Positions 1 through 8,616 of a stretch of DNA of 64,000 nucleotides are shown here, piece by piece. Positions within the stretch are counted from its first letter, which is position 1. Every line of letters starts with the position of its first letter. Location: the NCBI RefSeq assembly GCF_016908375.1, contig NZ_JAFBDS010000002.1, positions 310,001 to 374,000 of the forward strand, given 5' to 3'. Origin of the DNA: Amphibacillus cookii. GTDB lineage: Bacteria > Bacillota > Bacilli > Bacillales > Amphibacillaceae. Made by a program: the position numbers and the translations under genes. The notes beneath the pieces were generated by a model, which was not told where the DNA came from, made no database searches, and saw only the letters and a list, made by a program, of their open reading frames with translations.

Positions 1-72
1 CAAACGCAAATAAGCTATGAACTATCGATAGATGAAACAATGCTTATCGCACGCAACTTTTATCACAGATAA
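1..72 (+). CDS. C-terminal end of an unidentified protein (partial)
   Basis: An open frame enters from the left edge and gives 23 residues ending IARNFYHR before a TAA at 70-72. The last codons and the stop lie inside the conserved left end of a dispersed repeat (TTATCACAGATAA), so the repeat supplies the stop codon. The fragment is too short to assign. Its position before a polysaccharide cluster suggests, by context only, another gene of that cluster. Confidence 0.3.
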   Translation, partial: QTQISYELSIDETMLIARNFYHR

Positions 73-361
73 CTGTCTGTAAAAAAACAGGCTCAAAATA
101 GAGAGTAGAGCTAAATTTATTTAGGCGGGGCTAATGTTCTGATTCACTCAATTACCAATCTGTGGGAGAGTAAGATCGCAGACTAAGACCGCCACGTCTT
201 TAAGAAGGATTACAGACTAAGATCGCCACCTCCTTAAGAGGATTACAGACTAAGGCCGCCACGTCCTGTGGCAACGTCTGCATAACCTACATCCTGTAGG
301 CCCACGTCTGCATGACCTACATCCTGTAGCCCTCCGCCCACTGATTGAAGGTTCGGTTTAT
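60..361 (+). repeat. Dispersed structured repeat, copy A (longest)
   Basis: One of six related intergenic elements in this window. It begins TTATCACAGATAAC and ends near GATTGAAGGTTCGGTTTAT. This copy has a weakened left hairpin. Its middle carries about three units of a module that reads roughly GACTAAGACCGCCACGTC, followed by two small hairpins of the form CCTACA-TCC-TGTAGG. It ends about 30 bp before the TTG start of the first glycosyltransferase. No terminal inverted repeats or coding capacity were seen. Confidence 0.75.
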
Positions 362-389
362 GCATCTTAGCCTGTAAAGGAGTGGGATT

Positions 390-1541
390 TTGAGATTATT
401 ACAAATCATAGATAAATATCATGATGGTGGAGGGAAAGAACGCTTTTTGTATGATTTAACACAAAAGATACGAGCTAATGATTCGGAAACTGCTGTGATA
501 TGTTTGGATTATAGTGGTACGTCAATTTGGGGGGGGGAGATAGGATGTGAGATGATGACTTTCGATAAAGCTTGGCGCGATAACGTTCAAGCGTTTAAAC
601 CAGATGCGTTACTATGGCATGTAAGCCCTAACACAACCGATGAGGTAAAGGAACTTGCGCTTAAATATCCACTTTTTTCAATCGTTCATAATGTCACATG
701 TCCAGCAGGGACAAGGCTATTTAGGGATAAAGATGAAATATGTATGTGTTCTACAGGTCTTAAATGCATGGTGAATTGGTATGTTAGAAGATGTGGAATA
801 AACAAGGCGCCTAAAGAAGCGTTTCGATTATTTAAAAAGAGTCAAGCGACCCATGATCTGTTTAAGCAAAGTAAAGCAATCTATGTTGCAACCCAAGCGA
901 TGAAACAATCACTAGAATGGGAAGGTATTGATCCGAATCAGATTAAGTTATTTGATATTACCCTTGGATCATTAACAGATGTAGGACCAATAAACAATGT
1001 TACACGTCAAGATACTATCCTAAATATACTGTATGTTGGCAGGCTTTCTTATAATAAAGGTGTACAGTATTTAATCTCTGCGATTTCAGAACTTAAAACT
1101 AGAGGTATTGATATAGCATGTTATATTGTTGGCGGTGGTTGGTATGAAGATCGCTTGATTAACCTGGTAGAAGATAAAGAACTAAGGCAGTTCATTCATT
1201 TTATCGGTAAGGTAGACAGTGTTAAGATTAAACAATATTATCAGAATGCGGACATTGTTGTTGTCCCGTCAATTTGGTATGAAGCCGCGGGGTTAGTAGT
1301 ACCTGAAGCCAGACAAGCAGGAAAGCCTGTTGTGGTATTTGACAGTGGTGGATTGTCAGAATGGTCACACATGATGAATCATATTTATGTTGCAAAAAGG
1401 AAAGATTCATTTGATCTCGCCAATACAATATTAACGGCTAAGGAACAAAGGCACACAGAATATAATGATAATTTATTTAGAACAATGTATACGGACATAT
1501 ACCAAGATTTACTAGAACAGGATTGTGAAAATTATCTTTAA
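390..1541 (+). CDS. Glycosyltransferase family 4 protein
   Basis: This predicted cytoplasmic retaining glycosyltransferase of 383 residues would add a sugar from a nucleotide donor during polysaccharide repeat-unit assembly. The N-terminal half starts with a Rossmann-like strand and the glycine run DGGGKER. The C-terminal half has GRLSYNKGVQYL near residue 220, and an E-x7-E donor-site motif at Glu298 and Glu306 (EAAGLVVPE). The start is TTG with AAAGGAGTGGG 4-12 bases upstream. It is followed after 22 bp by a GT2 gene, so the two are probably cotranscribed. Donor and acceptor cannot be told from sequence. Confidence 0.85.
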   Translation: MRLLQIIDKYHDGGGKERFLYDLTQKIRANDSETAVICLDYSGTSIWGGEIGCEMMTFDKAWRDNVQAFKPDALLWHVSPNTTDEVKELALKYPLFSIVHNVTCPAGTRLFRDKDEICMCSTGLKCMVNWYVRRCGINKAPKEAFRLFKKSQATHDLFKQSKAIYVATQAMKQSLEWEGIDPNQIKLFDITLGSLTDVGPINNVTRQDTILNILYVGRLSYNKGVQYLISAISELKTRGIDIACYIVGGGWYEDRLINLVEDKELRQFIHFIGKVDSVKIKQYYQNADIVVVPSIWYEAAGLVVPEARQAGKPVVVFDSGGLSEWSHMMNHIYVAKRKDSFDLANTILTAKEQRHTEYNDNLFRTMYTDIYQDLLEQDCENYL

Positions 1542-1563
1542 CTGAAATAGCGAGGTTGATAAT

Positions 1564-2556
1564 ATGAATCCTAAAATAAGCGTTGTTGTTCCGGTATATA
1601 AAGTGGAACGCTACTTACCCAAATGTATCGATAGTATTCTCAATCAAACGTATCGCAACTTAGAAATCATTTTAGTCAATGATGGTTCTCCTGATTATTG
1701 CGGTACAATATGTAATAAATATGCAGAAATTGATGAGCGAATTTGCGTTATTCATAAAGAAAACGGTGGACTTTCTGATGCGAGGAATGCTGGCTTACGA
1801 ATCGCAACAGGTAGGTATATTAGTTTCATTGATTCTGATGATTATATTCATAGTGAATTCTATCGTTATTTATTGGAAGATATGATTGAAAACAAGGCCG
1901 ATATCGTTCAATGTGGCTACACTAAAGTTACAGAAGAATCAGATCATGATCTGATTAATGAATCGGTTAATAAGTTAGATACATTTGTTTTTTCAAAAAA
2001 ACAAGAGATTCTAGACAATTTATACAATCAAAATTATGGTGACACGGTTGTAATTTGGAATAAGCTATTTAAATTAAATTTGTTTCAAGATATTGAGTTT
2101 CCAAAAGGTAAAGTTCACGAAGATGAATTAACCACGTATAAACTTTTATATCAGGCAAATAAACTCGTAATAATGGAGCGTAAAATGTATTATTATTTGC
2201 AACGAACATCAAGTATTATGGGAGCAGGTTTTAATCACCAACGACTTAATCAAATAGAAGCTTATGATAATCAGTGGCAATTTTATCATGAACATGGTTT
2301 GATCGAGTTACAGAAAAAGGCACTTAGAAGATTAGAGTCTTTAGTCAGAGGATCAATTAATCGTGTGATTATCTATGATATTGATAATCGTGATGTCATA
2401 ATAAACAAGCTCATTCAGTATTATAAGGATCATTTGCAAGTGTTTGAATTATATCCGAGCTCAATGAAAACGAAACTGATTAGAAATTTTTATCGCTTTA
2501 TGCCGGTATTTCTAATTAGAAGATTATATATAGCACTAAATTTCAGAAGGAAATAA
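1564..2556 (+). CDS. Glycosyltransferase family 2 protein
   Basis: This is an inverting glycosyltransferase with a GT-A fold, 330 residues. The N-terminus KISVVVPVYKVERYL and VNDGSPD (38-44) form the nucleotide-binding part. The metal-binding DxD is at Asp90-Asp92 in FIDSDDYI, and ENGGLSDARNAG at 66-77 is typical of the family. No membrane segments are obvious, so it would act at the inner face of the membrane on a lipid-linked sugar. It is the second gene of the apparent polysaccharide operon. The sugar transferred is unknown. Confidence 0.88.
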   Translation: MNPKISVVVPVYKVERYLPKCIDSILNQTYRNLEIILVNDGSPDYCGTICNKYAEIDERICVIHKENGGLSDARNAGLRIATGRYISFIDSDDYIHSEFYRYLLEDMIENKADIVQCGYTKVTEESDHDLINESVNKLDTFVFSKKQEILDNLYNQNYGDTVVIWNKLFKLNLFQDIEFPKGKVHEDELTTYKLLYQANKLVIMERKMYYYLQRTSSIMGAGFNHQRLNQIEAYDNQWQFYHEHGLIELQKKALRRLESLVRGSINRVIIYDIDNRDVIINKLIQYYKDHLQVFELYPSSMKTKLIRNFYRFMPVFLIRRLYIALNFRRK

Positions 2557-2560
2557 CTGA

Positions 2561-2743
2561 ATGAATTTAATAACTATTCATTCAGTTTTAAAACGAACAA
2601 ATATAGCGATAAAGTTCATATTCGTTCGAAAATTATACGAGGCTAAGCATATAGATACGCTCGCTAAATCAATAAACGCACTTGCTAGAGGCAATTTGAT
2701 CAGTAAAGAAATGGTGATCAAGTCAATCTTAGCATCGCGTTGA
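2561..2743 (+). CDS. Small basic protein of unknown function
   Basis: This 60-residue reading frame starts 4 bp after the GT2 stop, with AGAAGG about 10 bases before the ATG, so it could be translated as part of the operon. The product is basic and partly hydrophobic (residues 15-25) and ends KSILASR. I do not recognise it. It is followed by 148 bp of AT-rich spacer before the next gene. It may instead be the stub of a decayed gene. Confidence 0.35.
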   Translation: MNLITIHSVLKRTNIAIKFIFVRKLYEAKHIDTLAKSINALARGNLISKEMVIKSILASR

Positions 2744-2891
2744 TTGATTTTTTTCATTCATCAAGAGATTTCTTAATATTTTATATCTTTCGGTTTTAAA
2801 GATATCATTTTTGATGAAAAGCATTCATCTAGGATTAATAGATGAAATAAAAGATATAAAAGATATGCTGGTTAATAAGGAGTGATATCAA

Positions 2892-4169
2892 ATGATGTTA
2901 TACAAGATTACAAAGAAATTAAAGAGGTTTAGCCACAAATTAAAGAGATTTAGCTACAAATTGAAGAGGTTTAGTCACAAATTAAAGAGATTTAGCTACA
3001 AATTGAAGAGGTTTAGTCACAAATTAAAGAGATCTAGCTACAAATTGAAGAGGTTTGGTTACAAATTAAAGAGGTTTGGCTACAAATTGAAGAGGTTTGG
3101 TTACAAATTAAAGAGGTTTGGCTACAAATTGAGTGTGAGATTCAGTGCATATAAGGTTAGCAGAGCAATAAAAAACAGTAAGGAATGCAATATTATACTA
3201 ATTGGCACTCCAGAACATGGGAATTTAGGAGATCAAGCCATAGCTTATGCAGAGAAACGTTTTTTAGATGAGACGTGTCAAAATTTTAAACGAATTGAAA
3301 TTCAATTTAGTGAATTGAAGTATTGTTTATATGCGCTCAAAGAACATATTATAGATCAAGATATTATTATGCTTCATGGCGGTGGGAATTTAGGAAATGA
3401 ATACCCAGCAGAAGAGGAACTTAGACGGATGATTATTAAGATTTTCAACAGACAAAAAATCATTCTTTTCCCACAAACAATGTATTTTGATGATTCTGAA
3501 AAGGGGAAAAAGGAATTTGAGCTAACAAAAAGAATTTATAATTCACATAGAAATCTTATTCTAATTGCACGAGAAAAGCAATCTTACCAGATGATGTGTG
3601 ATGCCTTTAAGAATAATACCGTTATAATCGTTCCAGATATTGTTATGTACTTAAACCAAACGCAAAAGAAACAGCGCCGAGATGTTTTGTTGTGTTTTAG
3701 AAACGACGTCGAATCGATATTAAATGATCATCTAAAACAACAAATAATAGATCGTTTTGCTGATGATGAAAATCAGGCAATCATAACTGATACGGTGGTA
3801 AAATATGGTGTTAGCAAGCGACAAAGAGAGCGAGAACTTAATAAGATTTGGGACGCTTTTAGCCAATCTAAATTGATAGTTACCGATCGATTGCATGGTA
3901 TGGTCTTTGCGGCTATAACATCAACCCCTTGTATAGTTCTCAGTAACTATAATCATAAGGTTAGAGGAACTTATCAATGGCTTAAACATCTCCCTTATAT
4001 AAAATTCGTTGAAAAAGATGAAAATATTTTTCTTTATATAGATGAATTATTAGCTTTAAATTGTGATGATGCCCGTTATAACAATGACTTTACCAAATCG
4101 TATTATCAAAAAATCGCGGTTGAAATCGATCAAAGTTGCATCGTACAGATAGAGAATAAAGTGGAATGA
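2892..4169 (+). CDS. Polysaccharide pyruvyl transferase family protein with N-terminal heptad repeats
   Basis: The 425-residue protein has two parts. Residues 9-78 are ten tandem seven-residue units of the form KLKRF(S/G)(H/Y), strongly cationic. From about residue 95 it matches the polysaccharide pyruvyl transferase family (EpsO/EpsI-like): LIGTPEHGNLGDQA, LHGGGNLG near 160-168, LFPQTMYF, and TDRLHGMVFAA near 335. Such enzymes transfer pyruvate from PEP to a sugar of an exopolysaccharide, giving it negative charge. The family does not normally carry such an array, so the repeat tail is an addition, perhaps binding the acidic membrane surface (inference). Ribosome site AAGGAGTGAT precedes the ATG. 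Confidence 0.83.
   Translation: MMLYKITKKLKRFSHKLKRFSYKLKRFSHKLKRFSYKLKRFSHKLKRSSYKLKRFGYKLKRFGYKLKRFGYKLKRFGYKLSVRFSAYKVSRAIKNSKECNIILIGTPEHGNLGDQAIAYAEKRFLDETCQNFKRIEIQFSELKYCLYALKEHIIDQDIIMLHGGGNLGNEYPAEEELRRMIIKIFNRQKIILFPQTMYFDDSEKGKKEFELTKRIYNSHRNLILIAREKQSYQMMCDAFKNNTVIIVPDIVMYLNQTQKKQRRDVLLCFRNDVESILNDHLKQQIIDRFADDENQAIITDTVVKYGVSKRQRERELNKIWDAFSQSKLIVTDRLHGMVFAAITSTPCIVLSNYNHKVRGTYQWLKHLPYIKFVEKDENIFLYIDELLALNCDDARYNNDFTKSYYQKIAVEIDQSCIVQIENKVE
2916..3125 (+). repeat. 21-bp tandem repeat array inside the pyruvyl transferase gene
   Basis: Ten in-frame 21-bp units encode KLKRFSH, KLKRFSY or KLKRFGY. Units 1-5 alternate H and Y, so the DNA also repeats at 42 bp (aaattaaagag / aaattgaagag alternation). 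Units 7-10 have changed Ser to Gly. Near identity at the DNA level, including synonymous sites, points to recent expansion by slippage or recombination. Copy number is likely to differ between strains. Confidence 0.93.
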
Positions 4170-4208
4170 CTTAGACAAAACAGTAAATAGAGAAAACGAG
4201 GCGAGCCT

Positions 4209-5741
4209 ATGGTCAAGCAGATTAAATTTGGTGTGATCATTACTTATATTGGAACATTAATTAACTTATTAACTGGATTATTAGTGACGCCAATAACCTT
4301 ACGTTTGTTTGGACAGGAAGAATATGGGCTGTATGCATTAGCAATGTCAATAATGGGGATGTTGTTTTTATTTGATTTCGGTTTTTCAAATGCAGTCGTT
4401 AAATATGCAACAAAATTTAAAGAGAAAAATGATGAAAAAGGCTACCAAAATACGATGGCGATGTTTCTTCTATTATATTCAATCATCGGAATCATTCTAT
4501 TTGTTTGTGCAGTTATCATGTCGTTACAAGCCGATAAAATCTTTGCTAAAGGTCTTTCTGTTGAAGAGATTGAGCGTTTTAAAGATATGTTGATTATTGT
4601 GGCTATTAATTTAGCAGTTTCATTCCCACTTAAACTCTTTAGTGGTGTCATTGTTGCCCATGAACGGTTTATTTTTAGTAAAGTCGTCAATTTAATCAGA
4701 TTCATTGTTAATCCACTAACGATATTGTCTGTACTTTACATGGGTTACACTTCAAGCGTTGTATTAGCCACAATCACAATTGTTAGTATATTCTTGTCAC
4801 TGCTTGATGTTTATTACTGTATCGTCATACTAAAATTGAAAATCAAATTACATAAAGTTGATTTTCAATTATTAAAGGAGATAGCTAGTTATTCACTTTG
4901 GGTTTTTGTTGCTGGTCTTGCAGATATTATTTATACTCGAACAGATATTTTTATCTTAGGGGCTCTAGTCAATGCAAGAGAAGTTGCTGTCTATCATATA
5001 GCAGATGTTATAAATAGTTTATTTAATAAGTTAACAATGGTTTTAAGTGGTTTTCTTTTACCGAAGCTCGTTAAAATGATAACGAACAAAGTGTCTAATC
5101 GTCAAATAGATAATATCTTTATTAAAATATCAAGAATACAGTTTTTTCTTGCGGCTTTGGTGATAACAGGCTTTATCTCAGTAGGACATGAATTTATAGT
5201 CTTGTGGGCAGGGCCAGATTACCAATTGGCTTATTGGGTCGCTTTATTAATTATTTCGTCACGATTTATCCCCATTGTTCAAGTGCTAGCAACATCTATT
5301 TTACAAGCAAAGAACCAACATGTTTTTCAATCAAAACTCTATCTGGTCGTTGCCGTATTCAATTTGTTAATTAGTATTCCTTTAGCAATGATGTATGGTG
5401 TTATTGGAGCAGCGATTGGGACCGTTATTGGGAAAATCATTAATACGGTTGTCATGAACATTTATTATGTTCGTATTGGAATTGATATGAAACGCTATAG
5501 TAAGGAAGTTTTTATTTTATTTATACCTATGGTAACTATGGGGCTTTTAGGCTATTTGCTTAAAAGTTTTTTTCATGTTTCGAATATGATCGATGTGTTT
5601 ATTTTTGCGGTTGCATTTAGTGTAATCTATGGCTGGATCATGTTTCATTTTTATATGAATGATGGTGAAAAGCGTTTTATCATCAATTCTTATCATAAAC
5701 GCTTCTCTAAAAAAGAGGATCCGAAAAAACGGTGTATTTAA
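4209..5741 (+). CDS. Polysaccharide flippase (oligosaccharide transporter, Wzx-like)
   Basis: This 510-residue, very hydrophobic protein has about 12-14 predicted membrane segments. It resembles the MATE/MVF-type flippases that move undecaprenyl-linked repeat units across the membrane. The start MVKQIKFGVIITYIGTLINLLTGLLVTPITL and the motif FDFGFSNAVVKYATKF near residues 57-72 are typical of the family. It lies 39 bp after the pyruvyl transferase gene. No polymerase (Wzy-like) gene is visible, so polymerisation must be encoded elsewhere or the glycan is not polymerised. Confidence 0.87.
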   Translation: MVKQIKFGVIITYIGTLINLLTGLLVTPITLRLFGQEEYGLYALAMSIMGMLFLFDFGFSNAVVKYATKFKEKNDEKGYQNTMAMFLLLYSIIGIILFVCAVIMSLQADKIFAKGLSVEEIERFKDMLIIVAINLAVSFPLKLFSGVIVAHERFIFSKVVNLIRFIVNPLTILSVLYMGYTSSVVLATITIVSIFLSLLDVYYCIVILKLKIKLHKVDFQLLKEIASYSLWVFVAGLADIIYTRTDIFILGALVNAREVAVYHIADVINSLFNKLTMVLSGFLLPKLVKMITNKVSNRQIDNIFIKISRIQFFLAALVITGFISVGHEFIVLWAGPDYQLAYWVALLIISSRFIPIVQVLATSILQAKNQHVFQSKLYLVVAVFNLLISIPLAMMYGVIGAAIGTVIGKIINTVVMNIYYVRIGIDMKRYSKEVFILFIPMVTMGLLGYLLKSFFHVSNMIDVFIFAVAFSVIYGWIMFHFYMNDGEKRFIINSYHKRFSKKEDPKKRCI

Positions 5742-5877
5742 CAAATTTATCGTCAAATGGTTGCGTCGCTGTTTTCTAACATTGACGATACTAACGGTAT
5801 GCGTTGTTTGACTATTTTTAAAATGTTCTTTTCCATTTAATTCAAACCAATAATTGTTCTAATGAGGAGGTGTATTC

Positions 5878-7077
5878 ATGAAAGTAGCTATTATTCATGA
5901 CTGGCTTGTTGTCTATAGTGGTGCGGAAAAAGTTTTGGAACAGCTATTAAAGATCTTTCCAGAAGCAGATTTATACAGTACAGTAGACCATCTATCGAAA
6001 GGTAATCGGCAATTTATTCTGAATAAAACCGTTAAAACAACGTTTATTCAGAAGCTACCTTGTTCAAAAAAAAAATATCGTAACTATCTCCCTTTTATGC
6101 CGTTAGCGATCGAGCAACTTGATATGTCAGGATATGATTTAATTTTATCTAGTTCTCATGCTGTTGCAAAAGGTGTTATCACAGGTCCAGATCAGCTCCA
6201 TATTTCATATGTGCACTCTCCAATTCGGTATGCTTGGGATCTTCAACACCAGTATTTAAAGGAAGCGAGAATGGATAAAGGAATAAAAGGTGCACTAACG
6301 AGAATGCTACTACACCAAATTCGATTATGGGATTACCGAACAGCGAATGGTGTAGATTATTTTATATCTAATTCTAATTTCGTCGGTCGAAGAATTTGGA
6401 AAGCTTATCGTCGTCAATCGACTACGATTTATCCACCTATTGATATAGCAGGCTTTTCTTTAAAGGAAGAGAAAGAAGATTTTTATATAACGGCCTCACG
6501 AATGGTTCCGTATAAGAAAATAGATGCCATTGTTGACGCCTTTTCTTTAATGCCTCAAAAGAAGTTAATCGTTATTGGAGATGGACCGGAATTTAAAAAA
6601 ATAAGGGACAAAGCGGGCGCAAATGTTAAAATACTAGGCTATCAAACTTTCGAAGTTTTAAGAGATCACATGCAGCGAGCTAGGGCCTTTATTTTTGCAG
6701 CTGAAGAAGATTTTGGTATTTTGCCATTAGAAGCTCAAGCTTGTGGTACACCAGTTATTGCATATGGTAAGGGTGGATCGTTAGAAACTGTGCGAGGAAT
6801 CGCTCAAATAGCTGAGCCAACAGGTTTATTCTTTTATCAACAGAAACCAGAAGCGATTCGAAGAGCAGTTGAACAATTTGAAAGGATGAGCTTTAATCCA
6901 CAACATTGTCGAAATCATGCGATTAACTTCTCACCACAAAGGTTTAGGAGAGAAATCAAAGCCTTTGTAGAATCAAAATTATTCAACGCTGATCAAAGCT
7001 CTGAACACCCTGAAGCAAAAGAACGTATGAAAAGCTTTCAAATTTCATCTGTTTCTTGGAATAAGAAGACATACTAA
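5878..7077 (+). CDS. Glycosyltransferase family 4 (mannosyltransferase-like)
   Basis: The 399-residue retaining glycosyltransferase starts MKVAIIHDWLVVYSGAEKVLEQL, a pattern common in WbaZ-like mannosyltransferases. YVHSPIRYAWD, SNFVGRRIWKAY and the C-terminal EEDFGILPLEAQACGTPVIAYGKGG (E-x7-E donor motif) follow. AGGAGG lies 8 bases before the ATG, after a 136-bp spacer, so it may have its own promoter. GDP-mannose as donor fits the manC gene 1.5 kb downstream, but that link is inference. Confidence 0.85.
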   Translation: MKVAIIHDWLVVYSGAEKVLEQLLKIFPEADLYSTVDHLSKGNRQFILNKTVKTTFIQKLPCSKKKYRNYLPFMPLAIEQLDMSGYDLILSSSHAVAKGVITGPDQLHISYVHSPIRYAWDLQHQYLKEARMDKGIKGALTRMLLHQIRLWDYRTANGVDYFISNSNFVGRRIWKAYRRQSTTIYPPIDIAGFSLKEEKEDFYITASRMVPYKKIDAIVDAFSLMPQKKLIVIGDGPEFKKIRDKAGANVKILGYQTFEVLRDHMQRARAFIFAAEEDFGILPLEAQACGTPVIAYGKGGSLETVRGIAQIAEPTGLFFYQQKPEAIRRAVEQFERMSFNPQHCRNHAINFSPQRFRREIKAFVESKLFNADQSSEHPEAKERMKSFQISSVSWNKKTY

Positions 7078-7304
7078 CTTGAGTGTTGGTATAGAAAGGA
7101 ATGATATGAGTGGTAAATCTTATGTGAGAAAGATAGACAATATTTATTCAATCAAAGGATAATGTAATAACCAGCATTGGAGTCAAGCAAAAAGTAATTA
7201 ATATGGAGATAGGTAAATGTTAATATTTAGCCCGACTAAAGTATGATCGTTTTAATCAACATCTTAGATTTAAATGGATTAAAAATAGAATAAGGTGATC
7301 TTCA

Positions 7305-8483
7305 ATGAACACGATTAGTAATAGGGAAAAAAGCATGTCTAATGAACTTGAATTGTTATTAGAGCTTTTAAAAAATCAAAACAAAGAGGTATTATGTAAA
7401 TGGTCCCCCCTTATTAAAAAAGTGAATTGGACGGAATTGTTTAAGCTAGCACGATATCATCGGGTCAATCCTATGGTATATAAAAAATTAAAGCAATTAA
7501 ATACTGAACTTGTTCCTAACCAGATATTAAGAGCATTTCACGATCACTATTTGGCAAATACAATGAGAATGATGCAACTTACCGCTGAAATGGAGCGTGT
7601 TTGCTCGATTTTTAATCTTCATAAGCTTAATGTACTGGTTTTGAAAGGTCCGGCTTTATCTTATCAATTATATAAAGACTTATCATCGAGAACATCTAAT
7701 GATCTCGATTTTTTAATTTCGATTGAGGATTTAGATGCTTCAATGGAAATCTTAAAGGATTTAGGCTATCAAATAGCATATGAACCGCCAAGACTTCTTC
7801 AAGATTGGAAAGTACAAAATCATCATATTGAATTTTATAATTATGAAAAAAATTGTGAAATTGAAGTGCATTGGAAATTAAATCCTGGGCCAACCAATGA
7901 ACCTTCATTTTGTGAAATGTGGGGCAAAAGGGTTCAAATTCCTGTTACTACAACACCCATTTATAGTTTGTCTGAAGAATACTTGCTTTTTCATTTAATT
8001 ACCCATGGTGCTCGACATGGTTGGTTTAGAATGCGTTGGTTGACTGATATTGATCAGTTACTACGGCTCCATCATCAGCACGATAAGCTTATTTTAATGT
8101 TGAAAAGATACAAATATAGTCATTTGATTGGTCAATATGTTCAACTTGCTAAAGCGTTATTAGATGTTGAGTTATCAGCGGATTTAGAGTCTTTTGCGCT
8201 AACGCGTAGGTCGCAATATCTCGCGAGTCAAGCGTTAGCTTTTATTGGCGATAGCATAAATATTGACGCTCCACCTGACACTTTTTGGATGAAAAAATCA
8301 AAACGTTATTTATATGCAATTAAAAGTCACTCGCAAAAGTGGCAGTTGTTGATTAGAAAAGCACAACCAAATTCTTGGGACGCACAAGTATTACCTTTAC
8401 CAAGGGCGCTCCACTTTCTTTATTTTCCTTTACGTCCTTTCATTGGAATCTGGCGATGTGTTCAAAAAAAAGATAATCATTAA
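7305..8483 (+). CDS. Nucleotidyltransferase family protein (lasso-cluster type)
   Basis: This 392-residue protein has the nucleotidyltransferase-fold motif pattern of the NTP_transf_5 group (PF14907-like): LKGPALSYQLYKDLSSRTSNDLDFLI at about residues 105-133, holding the paired acidic residues DLD, then EVHWKLNPG and THGARHGWFRMRWLTDIDQLL. Members are common beside lasso-peptide genes that also encode a kinase. In the pseudomycoidin system such a protein was reported to attach hexoses to the phosphorylated C-terminus (established for that system, recalled not checked). GGTGATC precedes the chosen ATG. It lies upstream of manC and the lasso genes on the same strand, supporting a tailoring role. 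Confidence 0.8.
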   Translation: MNTISNREKSMSNELELLLELLKNQNKEVLCKWSPLIKKVNWTELFKLARYHRVNPMVYKKLKQLNTELVPNQILRAFHDHYLANTMRMMQLTAEMERVCSIFNLHKLNVLVLKGPALSYQLYKDLSSRTSNDLDFLISIEDLDASMEILKDLGYQIAYEPPRLLQDWKVQNHHIEFYNYEKNCEIEVHWKLNPGPTNEPSFCEMWGKRVQIPVTTTPIYSLSEEYLLFHLITHGARHGWFRMRWLTDIDQLLRLHHQHDKLILMLKRYKYSHLIGQYVQLAKALLDVELSADLESFALTRRSQYLASQALAFIGDSINIDAPPDTFWMKKSKRYLYAIKSHSQKWQLLIRKAQPNSWDAQVLPLPRALHFLYFPLRPFIGIWRCVQKKDNH

Positions 8484-8616
8484 CGGTAGCTATTATTAAC
8501 TTTTTAAATATCAGTCAGTTGTTAGTCACTGCACACTGCTTGATAGAAGTGATCTGGTCGAGAGCTAGAAGGTATAAAAGGTTAAAGGCTTGTGCTTAAG
8601 AAAAGGAGGGAATTTT

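Noticed and set aside
60-361. Repeat copy A considered as a riboswitch for the glycosyltransferase operon
   Set aside because: Other copies lie antisense or between convergent genes, so a shared leader role is unlikely, and no known aptamer pattern was recognised.
7105-7161. 18-codon frame MSGKSYVRKIDNIYSIKG between the glycosyltransferase and nucleotidyltransferase genes
   Set aside because: It has a fair ribosome site, but it is very short and has no leader or core pattern of a peptide precursor.
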